A stretch of 64,000 nt of DNA from positions 12,956,983 through 13,020,982 of the forward strand of contig NC_051138.1 in NCBI RefSeq assembly GCF_014839805.1, written 5' to 3'. The notes beneath the pieces are model-generated. The model saw nothing but the letters and a program-made list of their open reading frames with translations. It was not told where the DNA came from and ran no database searches. The translations under genes and the position numbers were made by a program. Of the stretch, positions 21,874 through 36,200 are shown piece after piece; position 1 is the stretch's first letter, and the number at the start of each line of letters is the position of its first letter. Source of the DNA: Manduca sexta. Lineage: Eukaryota; Arthropoda; Insecta; Lepidoptera; Sphingidae.

Positions 21874-22565
21874 TATATTTATAATTTAAAATATCTACAG
21901 ATAAAATCCCAGTAATATCTCCAATATCATTCAATACATCGTGAAACCTCTAACTTTCAATACCTAAATCTACTTAAAATATAAAAACGTACAAAAATAT
22001 ATAAAAATAAATTATTATTTAAATCTAATATCACATTTTAAATAATTTATTAAATATTTACATAATGTTTGCGACTTCCTATAAAAAAAAAACAATCTAG
22101 GGCAAGATTTGCTGGACGGCTGATTATTTTTTAAAGCACAATATACTAACATTTTAATTCCATTTATGTTTTGGCTACACACCAATTTAATAAATTAAAC
22201 AAAAAAAAAAAAAACGATAGCTTTAAATATACGTACTCCCAACGAATAAATACTGAACCAATTAAAGAAATCTGACTGTAATCTGAATAAATAAAAACCA
22301 ATACTATTGTTCTAGATTATTGTAGTCCCAAACCAAATATCTGCTAATGAGAAAACATTTGATCCAATTTTCTTACTAAACCCTATCTGCCCTTATTGCC
22401 TATTGCGACGCAAATATTGGTATTTCAGTCGAAACCTTTACGCTGTTAACTGCTTATATCTCATTCTTTACCTTCGTTGTAAGAGCCTAACTGCTTTTCT
22501 TTAGTATTACTAGAGAGTAATTCTAAATTACTATTTACAACGTCTGTCTAAGTATCTTCTTATAC
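21874..22565 (-). other. Probable 3' flank/UTR of the PRDM gene
   Basis: No coding feature. If the candidate last exon (22566-22603) is right, this is 3' UTR. A minus-strand AATAAA lies at 22046-22051. Confidence 0.35.
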
Positions 22566-22603
22566 TCAAGTAGCGTCTCTGGCGCTGTTTCTTTGATGTT
22601 TAG
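22566..22603 (-). CDS. Candidate last exon of the PRDM gene
   Basis: After a good acceptor (CTGTTTTTGTTTCAG on the minus strand), in the phase required by the donor at 23061, the frame reads [12 protein letters not shown] and stops. Such a short match can occur by chance, and no further zinc finger is encoded. An exon further downstream is an alternative. Confidence 0.35.
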
Positions 22604-25600
22604 CTGAAACAAAAACAGTTTGTAAGAAATCATCTTCGTGAGGTTTTTTGATAATATCTATCGGTGCATTTAGTTTATCATTATTGCTCGTTTTATTTAG
22701 ATAAGAGTTAACTGTTATTATTATATTTATTAAGTAATTTATTTTGTGATGTCTGTGTTTTAGACCATGTCTATAAATTGCAACCATTTAAAAAGATCTG
22801 TATTGACATAACTGTGTTTATTGAGAGATTAATTATTTAGATATACAATCAGTCGTATACATTGACTATATTTACAAAGAATTAGAGAAACTAAATCTAA
22901 GTACATGATTGTTAAAAGTAGATACAGCATTCAAAAAGTTAATAGTTAAATGGCGTCCGTTTGATATTTACATAATACAGTGTATATTATAATACTGTGT
23001 TCATTCCATTTCATACTTTTATTTTTAAATGTCATAGAATCATATAGATATGAATTCTTACCAGTATGTAAAAAGAGATGGTTCTTCAAGTTGGTGTGTT
23101 TAGAGAAACCACGGGAACATATGTGGCATTTGTAAGGCCATGAGCCGCTATGGACGTACATGTGGGATTTCAGGTCCCCTGGAGTGGGGAACGACTTCGA
23201 ACACAAGTTGCATTTGTGAGGTTTCTCCTGCGAAAGAAAGTGAATTGTGAGATTTGTGTTGATTTTTCTATATCGAACTTATTGTAACAGAGAAAATGTA
23301 TGACATACTATAAAAAAACTTTTTCCGTCCCATAATAGGACGAGGCTATCGTCTCCACCGTTCGATAAAATAGATCCGAAAAGTCCGATGTGTTCTATCA
23401 AAAAAAAAAACTCAAATATTTTTATTGCTCTGGAAATCGAACCATCGGCGATTTACATCCCTAGTCCAGAAAAATGAACCAGGTAGCGATATAATTAGTA
23501 GAAATATACATAAGCGATATGACTCGTCCCATAAATAACATTGAATAAAATGTATGCACTAAAAATACTGAATAGAAACATCATTCAGACTTTCTAATAA
23601 AACGTCTGCATTATAAATTCATTTAGATAATAACTGAGCTAAACAAAACGACGACTAAACGCTATTACACGTGCAATGATACATCAGAAGTAGTACAATA
23701 CAATCATTATTGTCACTGCGGCTTGTCGACACTGCGGACGGTAAATATAATTATATTTTTGCTGGTAGTAGGATATATTTTATATACTCTTGTGTCTACA
23801 TATTGCATCATATAGTATGAATCATTGGAATCAATATCATTTGCACGCATTCCATATTTGGTACTGCTAAATTACTGTTGCGCTTGTATAGTCAGTCGCA
23901 CTTATACTCCTCAACGAATGAGTCCTATGTAAAAAAACTTGTTACAATTTATTATATCCTGAAGCACCTATTGTTTTCTTCTTCAACCACCAACAAAAGG
24001 CAAATACTCATATAGCGACCACCGTACACAAGGTGTTAGAGCCTACCATTGTGGCCCTCGTTAGTGTGTCGCGTTCTGGGAACCTGTGTATATACACATT
24101 ATCAAGAATTAACATCTCATGTCTCGGGATAGCGAGCGCAGTGGAATACCAAACAATGTTTTGTAATTCAGGGTGTTCTATGATGTTTCTATTGCGTTTG
24201 GACGGTCGTATCACTTACCATCTGGCGAACGGCCAGCTCGTCTTGTTATTGAAAGCAACAAAAAAAGACATATCCTATCGATAAGTCTACCGCATTCTCA
24301 TACATAACATTAATGTTAACTATTGTAGAAAAGCATCTTGTGTGCGGACATCCGTTTCCAAAAGGCATGTATAATTGTGTCGACCGCCGAGGTGCAATCA
24401 TCTCTAGTCACTCGACATTCTATTGATCCCACTCTACTTACCATCAGGGGTAGAAAGGTCACTTTGCCTGTATGAAAGAGTTCATAATGATTTCTTATGT
24501 TTACGCGAATGTTAGACATTGAAATAAAACTAAAAACTATTTAACGGATTTTATCGCGGTTTTTTATATTATTATTTTCTCCGGACGTTTCGTCTCTGTC
24601 TTGAGGTCTGGCAGCCGGTCTTTTGCCAGACCTCAAGACACTGTGAGCTCATTCTGCGTGGATCGGACCGTCAACAGCTAAAATTTAAAAAAGTTGTATA
24701 TTTGAAAAATGTAGGTAGATATTGTAACTTTGACTTTACGGATGAACAACACCTCAGTCCCCCCCGTGACCATGAAGGCTGCAGTCTTCGAAACGTGAGA
24801 AAATAATAATATAAAAACCCGCGATAAAATCCGAGAAATAGTTTTTAGTTTTATTTCAAAAGAGTTCATGATATAATGTTATAGAATTCGTATATTTAGG
24901 GACGGTTTTTAGAACTTAAGTTAGAAATGTCAAGCCCATTGCATTTTTTATTAATGCTTAGGATCTGCATTTAGTCATAAGTTGATAAAAGAGAGATTGT
25001 TGAAGATAATTACACAATTATCGGTTAAAACAATTTTCAGTTTCATTACACTACCTATCTTAGTATTATAGCGTGTAGTGAAAAGATCATAAAGAGTTCA
25101 TTATCTTTGTAATACAAATGAATACAATGAAACAAACGACAGAACCTGACCATATAAAACCATTAGGCGTATCATTTCTGCTAATTTTGCACTTATAAAA
25201 TTTGAATAGGCGCTTATACCTCTGTTATACTCGTACATAAAATATGAACAACAGTATACACCTTGCAATCTTTGATTGCATATCATACTAGCCAGTATTA
25301 TCCATATTTGCATTATAAAAAAAACAAAACACAATAAAATAAAGGATGATGAGCATAAAAAAATCAATCTGGTAAGACAATAAAACGGCTAATAATAACG
25401 AACGTGTCGAATAATCAAAGTCATGACTGGGCACATCGGTTTTATAGAGCGCAAATGAATTTATAATGGAAGCCGGCTGCCGGCACATAACCTGTTCCGT
25501 GTAATGTGGAATATGAAAAGAAATGAGTAGTCAAATGTCAAATGGAGGCAATGGTGATGAATGGATTGTGGAATAAAACGGTGTTTTTATTGTTTTACGC

Positions 25601-28600
25601 TGTCAGGTTTTGGACCTATTATCGGTTTATGACTTATAGTTTTCGAGAAGTTATATTTTGATGAAATAATTATGAAATAAAAAGCAATATCAGTTAAGAC
25701 GTTATAGCGTACGCAACACCACATAGACCAGAGATCTATAAACAAAAGAGCATGCTCGGGAAACTACAAAATATCATTCTATAGATTGTATCAAATAACC
25801 TATAGTTAAATAAATTCTAACTTAAAGTTTTATAAATGTGACAACAAAGTAATTAAAATTTCACTTATTGCAAATTTAAATCAATGAGACAGTTTTTTTA
25901 TTTATAAAAATATTCCGGAGATAGTATTAGTAAATTATCATTTAGTATCTCAGATTAAATCAGGAGTAAAACATATAAAAACCCATAAAACCGCTTATGA
26001 ACCGTAACATTCTGAATGGGGACACAAAATTAAATATAGCATGACATTCCCTGCGGTGCCCCGTGGCAAACGACTCAAATTACTTACGTCGTTTGTGGTA
26101 AATACTACGACCTCCGTGGAAGTTTATATAAACTTTATTGTCTAAACATCATTAATGATCGGGCCTGACGGTCCAAGGGAATTCGGTTTACGCTACAAGC
26201 GACAAGAAAAATTGCTATTTGGCCCCGTAAAACGAATTCGCTTGGAGCGTCAAGCTCATGGTCTTTGGGTAAAATAGTCCTGTACATTCCATCATATTCC
26301 ATCTTACCGCTACTAGCTATCTGCCTTAGTAGCGTAGTTTTATTACGGTACGAGTACTAAGGTCGAATACGAGTGCTAAGGTCTCAGGTTCTATCCCCGG
26401 GTCGGGCAGTTACTATTTAGTTTTTCTACTCAGTATCAGCCCGAAGTCTGGAATTGATACTCCATAAGGCGATAGGCTCACCATCTATCTGCTGAACTCG
26501 TTGGGGATAAAACTGGTGAGTATGTCTATCTACTAAGTCCACCATATTTATATCGACGGGTAATGAATTTAAGCGACAATTTTTTCGAAAATTTTTAACT
26601 AGGTTTAAAAAAACATGTAAAAACGTGCTGATTTGAAATATGTATGAAACTTAGTGCCGCAAAAAAATATCACTTAAGTAAGATATCAACCTGTAATATT
26701 TATTAACAGCTATAAGCCTTATTAACATGTTTCTCAACAATTATTTTGCTCCACACTTATTAAGCGGCGATAGCATAGTTGGATGTGGAACGGACTACCG
26801 AGACTATTGTCACACCCCTCTGACTTTTCTAAAATCATGTGTGTATTCTTTGTGAATTTATTGTTCGCTTTAACGGTGAAAGAAAACATCGGGAGGAAAC
26901 CTGCACATCTGAGAAGTTCTTTATAGGAATTTCGAAGGTATGTGAAGTCTACCAATCCGCACTAGGCCAGCGTGGTGGACTAAGGCCTAATTCCTCTCAA
27001 TAGTAGAGGAGGCTCGTGCTCAGCAGTGGGCAAGTTTATAATACAGGGCTGATATTATTATTATTATTATAAGTCTTATTTATCCGATCACTCTGCTTGG
27101 TTGTCTGAAAAACGGTGCCATGTTTGTTACGGAGAATGGCCAAATGGTCGTCTCCGCCGCGTCAAGGGCTATTGAGATTCAGCTAGGATACAAATCGAAC
27201 GATGCATCACACTTACAATTCCTATGCTTGATTAGGTCTTGGATTTTGGTTAGACTCTAACCAAAGTAAAAACTTTCGCGGATATTTCCGCGTCTGTTTG
27301 TAATTTATTACATATTAACTAATCAATGTTCTTCAAATTCAATTAACAAATCGTACAACTAATGTGCACACTTCATATCCAATTTCCTGTAAAACGTTAG
27401 GTTTAAAAAACTCAATTAAGTCACATTCCTAATTACAATCTATGAGACCCTCCCATCTAATTTTCGCTCGGCAGCCTTCTCACACCCACTGGAGAAAAAA
27501 CTATAATTAAAACACGGCCAAATTAAAAATATATCCATATAGACTACGCAACGTGAATTATAGTCATTTTTATTTATTTGGTTTTCATCCGGTAACTCAA
27601 TCAAGGGAGATAAAAAAGACTACTGGTATACCGATCCTCCCGCTACCGAATATTGCAGCGCATAAATCAATAAACAAAGAGCCATTAGCTGTCTGACAAT
27701 TTCCTTTGGATAAATCACGCACGAAGAGGGCAAAAAACTGGTCGTCTCATCTGCTCTTGGGTAATGAAGGCGCGAGAAATATTTGCATCGAGGCGATTTT
27801 GCAACGATGCGATACAAAAACGACTTAATTTAAATATAATCTAAATGCTAAATTTAAACAGCATTTTTATGAAAAGTTTTGTTCTCTATGTATCAGATTA
27901 TTAGTCCACTGCTGAACATGGGCCTCGCCTAAAAATTTCCAGACGGATCTATTAAAAGCGGCCTGCATCCATTCACATTGACAATTACTATTAAATCTTT
28001 ACTTTCCGAAAATAGGAAATTATGGACTTCAAATTCATTGCATCATTATGTACCTTCATGTTGATATATTTTATTTTTAAAATAATATTGCAACAAAAAA
28101 ATCATCGTGATATCGTCCAATTCTCGCCCACATAATCGCACGGCCGATCAACAAAACGTAGCTCGGTTGTATCTCTTACAGTGACGTATGGTCGGCCGAT
28201 ACGCCCGCGCCGCGTTATGGAAATCGAATGCAAATGTGATGTGGCTCGGTTAATTTAACTAAATAAATTGATACCGTAACCCGGCGCAGGCGCACGCTAA
28301 GGACTATGTTTCGGTATTGCTCGTTAGTATAGTCTGTGGATATGCGTGGGACGATAATGATAACCAAGAGAGAAATTAAAATATTTATTGCATTATTTAA
28401 AAGGGAAATTGAATTAAAGCGATGGTGTGAATATTCTGAGTTTATCTGTACGTTGTAGATAGTGTTTTGCGAAGGAGAATTCTTTGTACGATTTACTATT
28501 ATTAGACTTGATAGCATCTATCTTACACAGTACAAAGTTTATAAAGTAAATGACTCAATTTCGTAAGGGATTTCTCATTGCCAGTATGACGATAATTACA

Positions 28601-30152
28601 CCTTCGTTTAATTCTGTCCCATGATTTTGACACTTCTATTTGCCAACGTTAGCTCCGTCATATGATATGATACAACAAATCTATCGCCAAGTGAAACAAA
28701 ATTTGAATTCCTGGCATAGTATACTTTTCAAATATGCATAGATTTTTTGCTACTAAGCGTTCAAACCCAAAACTTCACTGACTAATTAACTACTTTCAAG
28801 TGTTTTCCAAGTTGTTTGAAACCTACATTTGGTCCTATTCTACAACCATAACAAACTTATCAAAACATTGATGCGTTAAAAGTAATTAATAACACAGCAC
28901 CAATTATCTTGAAATTCATAATCAATTTTCTATTTGACGGTTTGCGTCCGCCTATAGCGATCTAATTGATCCCCATATATCTTACTCCACATGATTAACT
29001 CTACGCTAGTTCACTTGTTTACGATCGAGGATTTTTGATATAACGAGTCGCTTATTAATTTAATATAGGCGTCATGAGAAACGCGCCCGAGACGTGCGAT
29101 TTATATGTCGGTTGAGTATGATTTGTATGTACAAGTTGAAATTGTTAGAGATAAAGTATTAGAGACTACGAAGTTTTTTTTTGTATAACATCATCATCAT
29201 CAGCCGCGGGACTTCCATTGTTGAACATGGGCCTTCCGCAAAGATTTTGAGATCGAGCTATTGGAAGCGGCCCGCATCTAGCGACTTTCTGCTAATTTCA
29301 TGAGGGCATCTGTCCACCTCGTGGGTGGACGTCCGATGCTGCGCTTGCCAATTTGTAAAACATACTTAGTAAAAATTAAAATGTTGGTGTTATTTTCGTA
29401 ACTTTATTTTAAGATACATTAATTTAAACGTCAATTCAAAAAATGTCTAAAAATCGATGGCGATAGCATTGCGCAAGATACGATCCTCGCGTGAGTGTGA
29501 GACAACCTTAACCGCCGCTATTTCATTAAGTCACTTCTCGAGAATAATTTAATCAGTACCGTCGGCAAAAGAACGATAAAGCATGATTGATATTGTAGTG
29601 CATCGGGTATCGGCCATGTATCGGTGCATCATGAAATCCTGTGTAAATGGGTTCGTATATTTTTCTATAGCTTCAAAGATTTGAATTGGCAGATATATAA
29701 TAAGATTTTTTGCTCGCCTTTTATGACGTATTAATTAATTAATTTGCAATAAGTTAAGTTCTTTCGACACTCAAATTCACGCAATATTTAGCATGTTTTT
29801 AATCACACTCTCTGTAATTAAGATATTATAATTTTAAAATATCACTCCAACCGCAGGCGGCTGATAAGCGATCAATAATATCTGAAATAATTTCGAACCT
29901 TAACACTACGAAATACAGGTGTTATTTGAAACACAAAGCCGAGACATAAATCATTTTTGGGTGCATCGAATGACATGTTTGTACTTGGATTTTTTAATAT
30001 TCTACCCGATGTGTCACATGTTATCTGGCGCTGAACACGGTCCCTTCTCGTTCCGACAGTGTGTATTAGCTTTACTTTTTAAACGTTATCGATGTGGAAA
30101 TCCGGTGACGTATCGACCAAGACTATTTCATTATGATTGTGTGGTAATTATA

Positions 30153-30219
<67 letters not shown>

Positions 30220-33200
30220 CATTATGTATATTAGGTCCTGGGTTGGAATACCGGGTCGAGGCAAAAATAAATAGATTGTTTTTTTCCATCTTAAAAATGA
30301 CTCGATAAGGAAGCTGGCGGTGTATCAGTAAGCAAAGCCGTTGATCCAGCATCTAATGACTCTCGAATCATATTGGATTGCCGTCTCACCGGACTATGAG
30401 AATGAAAAACAAACAGTGCAACTGTGTATTGCGCACACACTTGTGTACTATAATATCTCCTGCGTACATGACTGATCTCCGTTGATATTAGCCGGCGTGG
30501 CTGGAATTCGACTTCTTGGTTTTCATTGGGACATTATGTATATTGTATAGTATCATAAGTTCATGTCTAATCCTCGAAAGGATAGTAAAGGTGTTGCCAT
30601 TGCACCCAATAAGCTTCCGTCCCATTACATGATCGATCACTCTAAACCATAGTTGCACAAGCTTATGTACAAAACGGAAAACTACACATTTTGATTGGCC
30701 CGAAATTCAAACCTGGGACCTCAGCTATTTGTAAACAGTGCATCTAAATCACGGAATCAATATTTATTATTAGCCCTGTATTGTACGCTGTCCCACTGTT
30801 GGGCACGGGTCTCCTCTACTACTGAGAGGGAAGGTATGCAGGTTTCCTCACGATGTTTTCCTTCACCGTTAAAGCAAGCGATAATTCACAATGAATACAC
30901 ACATATTTTTTTTAAAAAGGCAGAGGTGTGTGCCCTTGCTAATTGAACCTGCGGACATTCGTCTCGGCAGTCCAATCCACAACCAACTAGGCTATCGCTG
31001 CTAGCCATATTTATTAAAACAGGTGTAATGCAATTAATCAGAGACAAATTTACACATTGTAGTTTTTAAAGTGAAATCCGCACCATTACAATCCGGTTTT
31101 CAAAAATCTGCAGCTGTTCGCTGTACAAGATTTACCGCAAAAAAAAATTATCCAAGTAGCTTGAGCAATGAATTTAGATTTATTGCTTGCTAGCGTTTGC
31201 TAATGGCTCCGTGTGAAAGTTCTTAATAAAAATCTTTCCGTTCATTAATTCTTCGGGATGTATGGTAGCCTTAATGTTCAGTCCATGACGTGGGCTATGG
31301 GTAAAGCAAGTTTTATGTATATATATATATATATATATCATCCATCACTAGAGGCATGAGCACATCACTTGAGAGTCTGACATCGAAATGCAATCAATGG
31401 CCGTCATCGCGATTTTCACCTTTTTAATAATTTATATTAATTACAATGTAAAAGCATTAGTGAACCAAATAAACATACCAATAATAAGGGTCTTTATCTT
31501 CTACAATAAGTACATACACAACATATATTAATATATGTATGTATATATTATATATTACAATATAATATCATTATAAAATGTTCATTAAAAAATTTAAATC
31601 AAATTTTCGGTTTTATTTTTAGGTCCATAGAGTGGTAAATTATTTATAAAAATATTTTAATAAGATATACTATAATTGCAACTTGAACTTTGTACCTGCG
31701 TGGTTCTCCAACTAGGAGAAATATTGAAAAATACATAAACTATCGAAGAGAATATTTTATAAACATCAATAAATATATTTAAAAAGGCGTTAGTAAAAAC
31801 TTATAAGGATTGTTGAACGTTGTAACTAGTTAACCTATAGATTTTAATAAATAATTTACAAATACCACTTAACCGAGCCATCGCGTGATGCCATTTCTGT
31901 CCGTACACTTGATTTACAAATAATAAGCAATGGCATATTACTAACAATCATAATTCATTTTAATCAACCACCGCGCGTGCATCGCCATCTTGAAAATGTT
32001 TTTTATACATTAAAGAAATGCGTGCAGATAATATTTTCCGCCTCAGTTCATCGTAATGACTATAAAAAACCCTTACACAGATGTGTCAATTATGGTGATT
32101 GTCAAGACTTCCTTGTAATGACAGATGCTATTGTTATGGCTTCTGACACGGAATTTTTGCGTTATGAAGTCCAGGGCCTAATATACACATGCCGCAATCG
32201 TATGCGAGTGCATAAATGTACATCCATACCGTAATTCGTTTTTGTTGAGCAACACTATAATGAAATTAAATGATTTTTTGAAATGAAATGGTTTATTTGA
32301 ATCTGTAAAATGTTATACATTATTTAGATTCCGGCAATAATGTTTAATATAACACTGTTATATAAAACTATCTGTAATTTTGGTGGTCACTTGTTTCTAT
32401 ACGTTGAATGTTACCATTGCCACACCGCCAATAATAGAAATGAACAAAATATAACGAACAATTACTTTCGACAAAAAGCGAGTAACACAGTATATGTTCT
32501 TTAACTTTTGCAGGCTCTCTAACAAATTATCGATTCTTATGTTGTCGGTTTTCAAAGTCTACGTTACGTAACATATACTAACAATAAAAAACTTTTTGCT
32601 CAGGGCCCTTATTCTGTATGATAGTGTAAACGCGTAACGCGGCCGTGTCATGTTATCTTCGAGAAATGTGTGTGGAATGGTATTCTGTAAGCCAAATTTC
32701 TATAGTACTAAACATGATGGGTTGTGTTACGTGCTTGTTACACACTGTCAAAATAACGTGCGGGATAGAGAATAAGGCCCCTGATGTTGCTGAGTAACAC
32801 TAAAAAACGTTGCTCCACAAACAGTAACTGCGTTGTGGCTGCACCATTATACATAAAAAAGGTAACCCTTCCGTGGTGCCAACACGCTGTCTTTTCTGTT
32901 TTAATACGATTTTTACATCGTCGTTAATAATGCGACTAAATGTGCTCAACACAAGCTGTCTGTTTTATTTTCATAGAATTACTCATATATTAGTTTAACT
33001 TACTGACTATAATCAAGTTTTGAAATAAATAATATTTCATTTTACTCCAATCCAGCGTATCATTATTAAAAGTTATGTCTTGCACGATTAGCAAACATTT
33101 TAGAAAACAAAAACGAAATGAATTAAAACGCTCTGAATGCACAATGTTCTACATATTTAAAGTGGTCCGAAATGAAAGGGCCTCGATTGTACCCACTGAT

Positions 33201-36200
33201 TTGTTTACAGTTCATTGCGATACACATGTCAATTTATTATGCTATTCCGTTGTGCATGATTTGTTTTGTAGTTCAAAGAAATCAAGCTGTGTATTTTGTT
33301 TTCTTTGAATATATTGAAGCTTAGTATTAGCGGTGATAGCTTAGTTGGAAGTGGAACGGAATGCCGCGACGATTGTCCGCAGATTCAAAACCCAACGGAA
33401 CCTCTGACTTTTCTAAAATTATGTATGTATTCTTTGTGAATTATCGCTTGCTTTAACAGTGAAGGAAAACATCGTGAGGAAACTTGGATACCGGAGAAGT
33501 TCTCTATAAGAACTTGGAGGATATGTGAAATCTGCCAATATGACTAGACCAGCGTGGTGGATTAAGACCTAATCCTTCTCAATAATAGACAAGGCCTATG
33601 CCCAGCAGTTGGATTATATGTAATGCGAACTGGTATTATTATTAGTATAAGTAACCCCAAAAGGTCAGTATTTCAACACGACATGTACTATATTTGGCAA
33701 TTTAAATAATTCAATACTCACTATTTTCGAAACGATATGTAAAATACCAATTCGGTTTTGCTATATCGTATGAAATTTCGTCTGTATTTTGAATACAAGC
33801 ACATAGTCTATATATTCTCTCATACAGTGTAGATCAAAACTCCGATGGGAATAACTAGTTTATAACCATGACGTGTACCAAAACCTAAGTTGTCTCAATA
33901 TTAATTGTTATCAAAGATATTTTTTTTATCCAAAAGTATTATATTCAATCATGACTTCTTTATTCACTATAACAATAAACTTTAACATTTTTGGATAATT
34001 ATTTATTGTCCTATCATTTAAACCATAAAATATAAAATTGAGACTATAATTTTATGACTAAGAACGCAGTATAGTAATAAATGTGATTTATGATTAATTT
34101 AAAGTTATTTTAGCATCCACACAATGCGATGATATAAAAATGTATGTTCTGCTTTTTAATATGTAAATCAACGCGTTATTATGTTATTGATATATCAAGA
34201 CTTTAAAAAAATGCTAATAATATCTTTCAATGCACATAATATATATTCTGTAATATACTCGTCTCAACAACATTATTGATAGTGCTAACACGTTTTTTTG
34301 TTCAATAGATATCAGCCCGGAGTCAAAAATTCTTGCACTAAATATCGGTAGGCTCGCTTCCTATGAAATCATGGGACTGAACACACAAGGCGAAACATGG
34401 TTGCTCTGATAGCACCTTCGTCTGCATTGTATAATTGTAAAATGTGGGTAGATATTGTAACTTTGACGTTTTTTGACTTTTCTTTCCGTCCAGAGAAACA
34501 TCGAGAGAAAATTGTAATATAAAAACCTTGATAAAATTCGCAAAAGTTAAAATAGTTTTATTTCAATGTAATAACACCTTAAGGGATAAAGACGTGAGCT
34601 CGGAAGTCGAACCCAAAACGTCAGAGCGATGTGGTAACGCTCTCGCAATACTAGACAGATACTTGAAAATAAAAGTGTTCTCAAATTTGTCAAAGTGATT
34701 GTTTAACACTGAAAAATTTCCAGACACCATAGAGTATCAGCACTCATAAACACACTCATCTAGAACGTGTCGTGCTTCCCTATTGTTTGATGTATTATTG
34801 TTGATGTATTTAGAGTGCTGACCAATTAAAATATGTCCTTGACAACATAATACCTTCGTTAAATGTAATTCTAAGAGCTATTTTAAGCTAAAATAAAATA
34901 AGAAGATAGTCGGTCGGTTAACAACACCCTTATATTTTAGAAAAGTATCTTGTTTGTTAAAGATTTAGGGTTATTTTTATTTAGTCAACACAAATACGAT
35001 TGGAGAAACAGAAACGGCTTTATTACCCAATTGTCTCGTACTTTTATTAACGTAAAAAGCGGCGTCGGAAATAAAACATTTCAAAGCAAACATCGAACGT
35101 TCGAAATTCAAAATCATAAAATCGTTAATTCCAGACAGATCTGTAACAACACATTTCAAGTTACTTTTTTATAACAGGTTCGATACATTTTTATTATACA
35201 TTTAGACATTATTTTTCATTATCTCTCAGTAAATTATCGAGTAGTCACAAACTAGCTAAGGCGGTTTCGTTTTGATTGCTCCGTATTTCTAATTGATAGA
35301 ACTATGGGAGTGACAGAGAAAGATGTATTTGGGTATAGCAGAAGTGATATCTATATAAATATTATTTCTAATAATTATCGTCGAAGTATCAATATCTTGT
35401 TTTAATTATGAACCTCGTTTGTTGAAATTATTTTTATGTTACTTTTTATATTTATGATAAATAACTCATATCAAATGGTTTTAAAAAGCTGTAATATTTT
35501 TTTATTCCAGTTTTTTAATTTGTACAAGAAACCCTTATATGTCTGTACCTAATGCATAAAAAAGTATTCCTTAAATAAAAAAAATCGTTTGCTTTTCATT
35601 CCACGGAAATGGATTTGTACAAAAATTAACTAAATAATTATAATTATAGATGAAATAAAATCAAACGTCATAATTACGCATATATTACTATGCCCATTAG
35701 TAAAAAAAGAAATAACGTGTAAATTTTAATAAATTCAGTAGTCCTACAAATTCTTGTTAATGAATATGTGAGAAGATTTATAAAATTATACTCCTAATTC
35801 ACTTCAAATGCTTGAACTCGAATATATATTTTTATTGCAAAATAGCAATCACATAATAAGCGATAGTAAAATTGTCAGCACAGTTAATAACCTGCTATAA
35901 TGTATTCCGACGAAAATTTATACCAGCAGTGATCAAAAAGATTCGGAAGTTAATAAAGACGCTGCCAACGTTTCTCTACCAATAATACTAATTAAACGAC
36001 TTCCTGCACAGCTCTCGTAATATAGGCTAATCATTGGCGCATTTTTTTCAATATAAGTGTTATTTAGCATCTCATTAGCTACTTTACGAACGATTTGGGT
36101 TTGCTAAATGTGGTTTTATTGCATATATTTTTGCCGTTTTCCTTATTTTTCATACACACATTAATTTTTAAATATTTTGTATGTTCAAAAATATCTTGAT

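Noticed and set aside
29919..30308. 129-codon open frame on the plus strand
   Set aside because: Kept open by the (TA)n microsatellite; the product is a run of IYIY with no domain.
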